Shown one piece after another: positions 56,301 to 64,000 of a DNA stretch of 64,000 nucleotides. The stretch spans positions 195,608,565-195,672,564 of the forward strand of contig CM060988.1 of the NCBI GenBank assembly GCA_030765065.1, written 5' to 3'. The DNA is from Deroplatys truncata (lineage: Eukaryota; Arthropoda; Insecta; Mantodea; Mantidae). A program made the translations under genes and the position numbers. The notes beneath the pieces were generated by a model that saw only the letters and a list, made by a program, of their open reading frames with translations, was not told the DNA's origin and did no database searches. The first letter of the stretch is position 1. Every line of letters begins with the position of its first letter.

Positions 56301-57132
56301 CTATTGTTGGCATGTTTGTTTCTTCATGTAGGGTTCTATTGTTTGTGAAGAAGGGGACTTGGAGAATTTTCCTGAGGGAAATGTTTTGAACAGTCTGGAA
56401 GCAACTTGAGCGCCGAAATACATAGTTTCTAACGGTTGAAAGTGTCTGGGATTTTTAAAATCAAATTCACTTTCCCCTATTTTAATGACATATTCATGTC
56501 TTAGATAACAGTCTGCAATGGTTTTTATCGCTACACATACATTTTTTCTTAAGCGATGTATCTGGGATTTTTCACTTTCAATTTGTTTATTTAAGTTGTT
56601 AAATACTGGCAAAATAAAATCCAGAAAGTCTAAGTACAAATGGTTCCAAGGATCATTTAGCTTCTGGAGCTGCTAATTTCTCAGTTGCCTGCGCGTGTGT
56701 GAAATACAGTTTCAACACACTGTACTGTTCGAACACGAGATGCAAAGACATTCAACGCGTCTGGGAAGGTTGCAATAGTTTCTGAGGAGCAACTTGCACA
56801 AACGCTTGAAATTCTTTTAATGCTTCTGTGCATTTTACACTCATGTGAAAATTTACACACATACCAGGTGAGTTAGCTGCTCCTAGGTATTCATATCTAT
56901 GCAACCCGCAGTTTACAGTCTAATGTGAAAACATTGATCCTTTTAGCAAACAAACTGTTATTGTAGCTCTGCCCTTCTATTCGGTACTATACGCAACCAT
57001 CATTACTGATTAAAGGCCTAAATGAGAACCAAGGATCTGCGAAAGCCATAAAAAATACGGTTTTCATGGATATAATGCTTGCAAGGAGGTAGAGGAATGT
57101 TCTCCCGAAGAGCGGTACAGAATATATGCGTG

Positions 57133-57207
57133 CTGGTCGGGTGGGTTAGCTACCGGATTGTGGTGAAGCAAAGGTTAACTTCGGAGGTTCGAATCTAATA
57201 CAAACCT
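57133..57207 (+). other. tRNA-like sequence
   Basis: Box A-like TGGGTTAGCTACCGG and box B-like GGTTCGAATC at typical spacing. Stems do not close well, so a tRNA-derived SINE head or pseudogene is more likely than a tRNA gene. Confidence 0.3.
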
Positions 57208-57832
57208 CGAGTTGTTTTGATTCTTTTTTTTTTATCTTTCTGCTTGTGTTAATTTTCTGTATTTTAGTATACTAATTAATTTACTTTTGTAATTGGCTTT
57301 CCTGTGAGCCAAAGACACAAGAATTACAAGCAGATGATTGTGTATCATGTTTACCCTAATAATCTATACCGTATCTGGTGTTGTAAACCGTGTTACGTAG
57401 TTAGCTTTCATTCTTTTGGGCGCATATCGACGATATTAAATCTAACGGTTTTTGTTTCATGTTTAAACCCTATGTTTTGCTTCTTCTACTGACAAAGGAG
57501 TTGTAAATGTGCTAAGTTCATGGGCAAACAGAATAATAAATTGTTAAAGAGCGTGGATTTCATCAAGGAAGTAAATGTTCAAAATGACGACTCCCTTCAT
57601 CAGTGCACATTTGTGTACGTTGCCGGAGAGACTTTGCATGCTTTAACTTGCGGGGTGTAATCTGCTTGCATTCTTCAAGTATGAGTGCAGGTAGATGATT
57701 TGGGCTTTGCGGTGGAAAACATGGCGATTATACTATTTTGCACACATTTATGTTATAAAAATGTTATTTGTATCATAATATCGAATTATAGGCCCAAAGG
57801 GCGAAAAAAGGTAATAAAATGTTTGAATTCAA

Positions 57833-57907
57833 CACGAAGGATTTGAACTTGAACTGATGTGGCACAGCATTAAAGCAACAAAGATAATACCATTCGGCCA
57901 AAGCTAC
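57833..57907 (-). other. tRNA-like sequence
   Basis: The minus strand has a perfect A-box TGGCCGAATGG and a B-box GTTCAAATCC 40 nt later. Acceptor ends do not pair convincingly. Probably a tRNA-derived SINE head or pseudo-tRNA. Confidence 0.35.
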
Positions 57908-59762
57908 CTTGCGAGCAGAGATTCCTACACGAATTAGTATTCGCAGAACTAGACCCCACCTCGAATCTTTACACGCTTTTTGCAGCTTCATACAGTGTTT
58001 TGAGCTCGGTTTAGTACTTTTAACTCAAATAAATAAACTACACCAGTCATTAAAATTACTGTATGATTTGAAATACGCCATGGTTTTGACATAAGCGAAA
58101 TTATCTCCCTATTACTAAGCATTTTTTGACAAGGCTGTATAAAGTTGACTGACAGCTTAAATCCAATTGGTCGCACTGCATAGATATGCCATTTTGTTTT
58201 CAAATGGTTTTGTCAACCGATGCATGTGATAGGTTGTTCCTTCAGGGGCGTTTTCAAAGGTGTGCATTAATGTATGCTAAAGAATAAGAGTTTATAAAAT
58301 TGGCTAAAAGTGCTACTCAGCTTCCAGTGTAAGGGGGTGATGTTTTTTGTATCTATATATATAGCGATTGCATTCTGTCCTTCAAACACTTACGCACTGA
58401 GTTATCTATCCTTCCTCCATAGTGTTATGCAAATCAGTCATCAGAAGGCATACAAGAAAGGCATAAGTCAAATATATCGCTTTGCACGTTGCATAAATAA
58501 ATAGGCGCAGCTGACTCGCCTGGTATATACCATGCGTCAAGTCTTCAGGAGTCCTTGGAAGTTTTGAGCATGTATAAGAGGCACAGAGGTTAAATGAGTG
58601 GCAAATACACCTCATAACGTAAAAATTTGGAATATCAGCTTGGAGAAGTGTACTAAGAGATTGTTTCTTACCCATAATTGCAGAAGCATTGTTTGCTGCA
58701 AATGCACTAACGATTTGTTGACGGAGTTGCTGTGTTGTTCCATCACTTACAGGCAAAAGATCACAAAAAGCATCAATAATATCGTTCTCTACATCAACAC
58801 GTGTGACAAGTGTTTTGTGGGCTTAAGCCTGTCCAGAAGTAGAGAAAAATTATTTTCTCGGAGCACTAGGAACAGCCTATGTTTACTTTCAGCACCAGTA
58901 ACGCGCATTTGTCCGCCCGCAAGTAACCATTTTTGTAAGCTCCGAATCTGGACAAATTGATTTAATCAATTGTGGCATATGTTCCATTACATTGAAAGAA
59001 AGATTGTGTTTGCAACAAACGCACTCAATCCAACTTCCGTTACTTTTACCTAGTGGTTTAATGTTGAAGTTGCACTTACTAAAGACATTAGTGTCTCCTG
59101 ACCTACAAGTCTTTTAGCGTTACTTATATGTTTGTTACTTTCTGCATGTTTTTCTAGTCCTGTTTTACCTACAGAAGGATGTCTATGGCACATGGCTTGG
59201 TATATGCAAATGTATCTCCTTTTTTTTACTATTCATTAACCATCCTTTTAAGTTAATGGGTTGTTCCCATTCTGATTTGTAAGTTTGTGAGTGCTTAGCT
59301 TTTTTCCTGGGTCCTTCACTCATGGTCACTAATCACTATATTTTACACATAAATTTCACACAACAAAGAAAACCACTACTGCACGGTGAAACACGCATGT
59401 AACTACGGGATAATTATAAGAAACTGACTGAACTGCTGCAATACGCAGGTGCGAGCTGTGAACTGTGATTAATAAGGTGAAACTTCTCAACGCTTCACTT
59501 GGAGGCATTACCAAAAGTTGAATCAACTCGTGCTTTCCATGAGCCCGAGAGAAAGGGACCTCACTGTAGTAATGTAGATACATGTCATTACAACATTATG
59601 AATTACGTTTAAAAAGGATAAAAATAAGTAGATTTACGTGGATTTTTTTAAAAAAGAAGGAAATTTTGTATTGTTTTAGTTTAGCGAAAGTAGAAAAGTA
59701 GATTTGCAAAAAATAAGAATTTTTCCTTATAAAAAAGTGGACATGGCAACACTGATTTCACA

Positions 59763-60655
59763 TACTGTTTATATATTATAGGATTGCCATAATTGTTTTC
59801 CATAAAACTGGACAAAGGTGAAAGGTTAAGTTATTATGAGTAGTACTTTATTAGACTACATGAGAACTTGCTGTACAAATTACAATCCATACGTTTATTA
59901 TGGAGCGGATTTTGATTTTTTACAGTTAAACATATTTCAACTCTATATGATCATTGCGTATTCTTATACCAAGTATACTTATCATAGGATTTTTACAGAA
60001 TCTAGATACTTTGACATTTCACTATTTGTAATTAATTTATAAAGTTCATTACAACTCTTTGACATATTAGCATTGTGCCCAGGGAGAGAAAAGTAAATGT
60101 AAACAGTTTTTAAAAGCGCAAAATACTGTTCTTCTGAGACACAACTTTTGAAAAATATTGCCCACTTCTTACTGGCTAATAAATGATAAATTATACATTT
60201 GTTTCACTTTCTCTGGCGAAAGATTTTAATTTCACTGCCTGATCAAACAAACTACTTTCATTCAATTTGCAACAGCTCTTCTCACTCAACAATTTAAAAC
60301 CTTTTTTCAACATCAACCCACACAACTGGCTTCTGCAAAAGTATCTAATCAAAATGTTTTAGTTCAGTGAAAGGTTCACTCTATTTCAATAATCAATGAC
60401 AGAATCATAGAAAGACATGCATTCATTATGAAATTTTACTTTCAGTGATTCTGGCACTCGTATAAATAAATCTGTAGCTTTAGTACTAATAAAACTAGCA
60501 TTCTTTCTTTTCAAGTGTCAATTACATCCAACAATATTAATTTAAGCTCATTTACTGAAATATCTTTAATCTCAATCTTTTCAGTGGACTTTTTAAACAA
60601 GCTCATTTGTACTATAATAAACCAAAAATAAGCTTCCCCAACTTTACTAGAGAAA
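59763..60655. other. Unassigned stretch
   Basis: The 68-codon plus frame at 59836-60042 has no recognisable motif. No repeat was identified. Confidence 0.4.
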
Positions 60656-60658
60656 GAA

Positions 60659-61597
60659 TATGATGTGTTACACTCATATGACCTTCTCTACTCTTGTACA
60701 AACCCTTATTATCCATCTATTTCATATTAACCGAGATAAACATTTGCAGAAACGATCTTTTGACATGCAAAGAGAATTACATTTTACACATAGCGACCAG
60801 TTCTAAAAATATTTGACTATCGCTTAAGGCGTACTATGTTCCCCTTGTTTTGTATTTGCAAGGGCAATATAGAAATACAGTAGCCTTTAAGCATAGACAT
60901 ATCTGTTAATAGCTGGTTGCTAGGTGCAGCACAATTCTCTTTGTCACAGATTAATACTTTTTTGCATATCCAAGACAAAACAATGAATAACTAATTCCCA
61001 TTTGAGAAAAAGTATAAGTATTGGAAAATTTAGGGGAATAACAAGCAATATCTCGAAAATGGTTCACTCAACAAAAAAAAGTATGACAAATTGTGTATTT
61101 TAACGCGATCTACATTTTTTGTGTAATAAAATTTTGTCTATCTCTTATGGTTTACCAGTTATGCAAAAGTCGTTCACAATGAAGAATACTTTTAGAGACA
61201 TTCCCAGAAAATTCGAGATATACATTTTATTTTTCATGAAAGTATCTTAAATATGTGGTATTTTAATCAAAATCGTTAGAGCCATTTTTGAGAAAATTAA
61301 AATTTTCGAAAAATGTTTCATGTAAAGGGTAATCTGGGGTAGGGGGGTTTTCTTGAAAAACTTCGTGTCGCATCTCTGGAAGATACTGAACCCAAATACC
61401 AAGTTTGGTGTCTATCCGACTGTTCGTATCTGAGTTATGTTGTTCACAGGCAGACACACACACGGACATGTTTCCAAAAATGTTTTTTTCTGGATTTAGG
61501 GGTCTCAAAACATGTATTTCCGGTGAAATCTCGGTATCGAATTTTTGGGTGGAATACAATACTTCCCCTACTTACTATACGTAGTAGACAAAGTAAA
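60659..61597 (+). mobile_element. X-family element, long subfamily
   Basis: TGATGTGTTACACTCATATGAC to CGTAGTAGACAAAGTAAAAAG. Carries the long-subfamily block (GGGCAATATAGAAATACAG). The terminal motif has one change (GACAAAG). Confidence 0.85.
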
Positions 61598-61598
61598 A

Positions 61599-61923
61599 AG
61601 GTACTGTTCCTTTTTTTTACGAAAAAAAGCGCCACAAACAGACCACTGCTTCATTACGAATGCCGGTGCAGAGCCGAACTGAGCGAAGGGTGCCACTGCA
61701 CATACACGGAGAATTCATTGGAAATACATTGTACCTTATTTGAGGTGTTCTGCATAAAAAAATTAAAAGTAAAGGCCCAGTGAACAGCTAGTTCCCTTTT
61801 TTTACATACTAGTGAATGAGATGTCTACCATTAATGAGTAGCTAAATGAGCCAAGAGTTCAGAGAGCTTGCCGCTACTGAATGTTTATTTAGGACAAAAG
61901 AAAAACCAGAAGGAAAAAAAAAA
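61599..61923. other. Unassigned stretch between X copies
   Basis: Short open frame to 61783 with Cys residues (CRCRAELSEGCHC) but no recognised domain. Confidence 0.3.
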
Positions 61924-62637
61924 TTCTGATGCGTTACATTCACACGACCTTTTCTATTCTCTATCATTTACTAATGGGTATAAAATTACTCTTACAAAAT
62001 CTTATTTTTCTATCTAGTTCATTTTAATCGAGACAAACCTTTCTAGAAATAGGTACACTACACATTTCGTTACAGATACAAAAGGAACAGCGACATCTCG
62101 GAAATGGCTGATGCCATAAAAACGTCATTTGAAATAAATCGCGTCTTTTAAAGGTACCTACATTTTTTGTGCACCATGTTTTGTCTATCGTTTAACGTCT
62201 ACCAGTTATACAAGATTATGCAAAATTCATTCTGAATGAAGAGGACTTCACAGGCTACTCCCAGAAAATTCAAGATATACGTTTTAGTTGTCATGTAAAT
62301 ATGTTCAATATATGATATTGTAATCAAAATCGTTGAAGCCGTATTTTGGAATATAAAAAAAATCTAAAAATGTTCCATGTAAAGTGTAGCTGGGGGAGGG
62401 TGGGTTCCTGAAAACTTTCGTATCGCGTCTTTGGAAGGTACTGAACCTAAATACTATGTTTGGTATTCATCCGACGTTTCGTTTCTGAATTATGCTGTTC
62501 AAACACACGTCAGACGGCCCTTTTCCTAAAAATGATTTCTTTGGCCCTCAAAACATTATTTCCGTGAAATCTCGGTATCAATTTTTAGGTGTAATGCAAA
62601 ACCACCTCTGCCTACTATGTGCATGGTAGAGAAAGTA
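61924..62637 (+). mobile_element. X-family element, divergent copy
   Basis: TCTGATGCGTTACATTCACACGACC to GGTAGAGAAAGTAAAAATG. The microsatellite is nearly gone. Two additional copies of its 3' end follow directly. Confidence 0.8.
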
Positions 62638-62857
62638 AAAATGTTTTTTATTCAAGGGACCTCAAAACATACATTTACAGTGAAATCTCGGTATCGAATT
62701 TCTAGGTGGAATGAAATACCTTATCTACCTATGTACGTGGTACAGAAACTAAAAAGTTTTTTATTCCAGGGACCTCAAAACATGCATTTCGGTATAGAAT
62801 TTTTTAGTGGAATGCAATACCTTCTCTACATACTATGCATGTGATAGAGAAAGTAAG
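62638..62857 (+). repeat. Two extra tandem copies of the X 3' end
   Basis: After the element end at 62637, two further units run from a T-rich start (ATGTTTTTTATTCAAGGGACC at 62641; AGTTTTTTATTCCAGGGACC at 62755) through CTCAAAACATACATTT / CTCAAAACATGCATTT. Their ends are GTACAGAAACTAAAAAG (62754) and ATAGAGAAAGTAAG (62857). Each is about 110 bp, and each starts within the GGATTCAGGGGGTCTC region of X. Confidence 0.85.
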
Positions 62858-62865
62858 AAAAACTT

Positions 62866-62945
62866 ATTGTGGTAACTCGCCCCGAACTCAGAACCTTCAG
62901 ATTAGGAGGCAAGACATTCTAAACCCAGACTACAGGGATCCGATT
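62866..62945 (-). other. tRNA-like remnant
   Basis: The minus strand has GTAGTCTGGGTTTAGAATGTC and an anticodon-loop-like GCCTCCTAATCTGAAGG, then GTTCTGAGTTCGGGGC. This suggests a degraded tRNA or SINE head. Confidence 0.3.
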
Positions 62946-63312
62946 CGGCTCTCTCCGCCGGCATTCGTGATATGAAACCGTTTGTTTTCTCGTCTGGCTG
63001 TAACGTCAAGTCATAACAATAGAACATGGCGACTTGTCTGGAACATTTATTGCTTCATCTACAATGCACGGATAAAATGAGGTTTTGTCCAAACTTGAAT
63101 GTATACATTCACAGACCTCATTTATACAACCAGTTCGTCCTGCATAGTCCTTGAAAATCCGCCTAAATAACCCATTTTGTTCCACTGCGTTTTCAAGTCC
63201 TCGTTTCTATTTACAAGTCAAATCATGGCTATGAAATTTCCAAGATTAGGGTTCTCTGTCTTGTAATGACCTCTGAAAGCCGGCTCTTGCTTCCACAAGA
63301 GACTTGTGATGT

Positions 63313-64000
63313 AGGGGAAGGTGGGGCAAGAGTGCCATGTTAAGGTTCGAACACTATTTTCTTCCTCTAAACAGAATCATACGTATTTTTCCCCCGTATA
63401 TTAGATAAGCTATCATTACACAAGAACATGATAAAGTATTAAGACAGACTCTCCCAAACATTCTGAGATATTTTGATTTACATAAAGAAACATCAGCTGA
63501 CACTCTTACCCCATAGGCTGGGGTAAGAGTGTCACATACATTGAACAAACTGAGACATCATTATTCCCTACAAATATAGGTTTCTTTCACGTCATTAAAG
63601 TCTGTAAAATCTGTATGAGACCATCATTTACATTCTTGACACTGAACCATTGGCTCATCAGGTGGATCTGATAACCTTTCTTGGCAAATTAAGCAAAAGT
63701 AGACAACGTCTTTTTTCTGGTCTTCAGTAGTTCTCTGTGACGTTGCAGTATCACACCTTGGTTTCTTCTTCTGTATCTTTGATTTTAACAGAACCTTTGT
63801 GGTAGTTGAGCGATTAGTACAAGCTTGTTTGCTTTCAAGCATTTTTTATGCGGGCTGCTGGTCAGGATAACCGATTTATCAGGTTTTCTTCCTCTTAGGG
63901 TTGGAGTTTTAGGAAAAGGTCTTCTATGAATTGGAAGTGGGGAAATATTTTCAATGCTGGAGTTTTGGAAACAGCTTTAATTTTATCTGCTTCCTTTTCA
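63313..64000 (-). pseudogene. pogo/Tigger-type transposase C-terminal region, runs off window
   Basis: Three minus frames together give the C-terminal signature of this DDE family. GRKPDKSVILTSSPHKK lies near 63870, and a basic linker follows. Then FCLICQERLSDPPDEPMVQCQECK at about 63700-63630 is the start of the PHD-like C-x2-C, C-x2-C finger found at the end of such transposases. Frameshifts indicate decay. A possible left end is TAGGGGAAGGTGGGGCAAGAGTG at 63312, whose motif recurs as CTGGGGTAAGAGTGTCAC at 63517-63534. The catalytic core would lie beyond 64000. Confidence 0.55.

Larger units (their letters stand above)
55381..59323 (-). pseudogene. hAT transposase gene (BED-finger/KIAA1586-like type), decayed
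   Basis: ATG at 59323 opens with MSEGPRKKAKHSQTY and a W-containing N-terminal region ending in a degenerate BED-type zinc finger. A clean stretch (58756-58406) contains GKKQSLSTLL, NFYVMRCICHSFNLCA and KLPRTPEDL, the hAT catalytic-core neighbourhood seen in ZNF862/KIAA1586-like proteins. Further minus fragments continue in order: an LLQPSQTR and FEQYSVLKLYF stretch (about 56830-56700), DFILPVFNNLNKQIESEK (56639-56301), and FYTEAIDQICQRFPLRDS, the C-terminal dimerisation region (55690-55395). Multiple stops and gaps make it a pseudogene. Confidence 0.75.
54518..59754 (-). mobile_element. hAT element, 5.2 kb, with 8-bp TSD
   Basis: The left end is TAGTGTTGCCA and the complement of the right end is CAGTGTTGCCA (one mismatch at base 1). 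These are flanked by the identical 8-bp ATTTCACA at 54510-54517 and 59755-59762. CAGTG-type ends plus an 8-bp TSD are diagnostic for hAT. The transposase gene is on the minus strand. Confidence 0.88.

Noticed and set aside
57133..57907. Functional tRNA genes
   Set aside because: A and B boxes are present but cloverleaf stems do not close. They lie inside a decayed hAT element.

Overview
This is eukaryotic, almost certainly arthropod (probably insect) nuclear DNA. It is AT-rich, intron-scale sequence packed with transposable elements (TEs): Jockey/CR1/RTE-like LINEs, Penelope-like elements, mariner, pogo/Tigger, piggyBac, hAT and tRNA-derived SINEs. There are short CCTAA-type motifs reminiscent of the insect telomere repeat, and no operon-like structure. 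The large gene span and repeat load would suit a big-genome insect, but the species cannot be named from the sequence.

I could assemble one convincing host gene. It lies on the minus strand and has three small coding exons: 53959-53808, 35919-35772 and 28492-28445. The exons have good splice sites, matching intron phases and a total of 348 coding bases. The predicted product is 115 residues: a short N-terminal membrane segment followed by a complete C3H2C3 (RING-H2) finger split over exons 2 and 3. The two introns (17.9 kb and 7.3 kb) contain most of the TEs between 28.5 and 53.8 kb. I do not recognise a named orthologue.

The rest of the window is layered TEs. The commonest is an unnamed family, here called X, of about 850-950 bp with some 20 copies. 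X has a TCTGATGTG start, a subterminal inverted motif (ACTTTCTCTAC near the start, GTAGAGAAAGT near the end), an internal CA microsatellite, a small hairpin about 10 nt before the end, and no visible target duplication. This layout recalls non-autonomous Helitron/Helentron elements. A second abundant family is a tRNA-derived SINE of about 290 bp, with eight copies, several with clean target-site duplications (TSDs).

Layout. 0-10.4 kb: X copies, LINE fragments, SINEs, a 342-bp duplication and a Penelope remnant. 10.4-19 kb: X copies, a decayed LINE and a 3.9-kb tRNA-type SINE carrying a 154-bp tandem array, itself split by a 1.1-kb insertion. 19-26 kb: X copies. 26.1-27.9 kb: a fold-back Penelope element with RT, GIY-YIG and hammerhead-like motifs. 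28.4-28.5 kb: exon 3. 29.7-31.8 kb: a decayed multicopy invertebrate gene. 33.4-35.1 kb: a decayed Tc1/mariner-type transposase. 35.8-35.9 kb: exon 2. 36.4-37.6 kb: a mariner with TIRs (terminal inverted repeats). 38.8-40.6 kb: a mariner split by X. 42.9-47.3 kb: a piggyBac with TTAA ends, split by an X copy and a pogo-type element. 47.6-49.7 kb: a LINE with an intact RT frame. 50.3-53.0 kb: nested and tandem X copies. 53.8-54.0 kb: exon 1. 54.5-59.8 kb: a decayed hAT with an 8-bp TSD. 60.6-62.9 kb: X copies, the last with a triplicated 3' end. 63.3-64 kb: the C-terminal part of a pogo/Tigger-type transposase, running off the window.

Boundaries of decayed elements are approximate unless a TSD is given. 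All family calls come from reading translations and motifs by eye; no database search was done.
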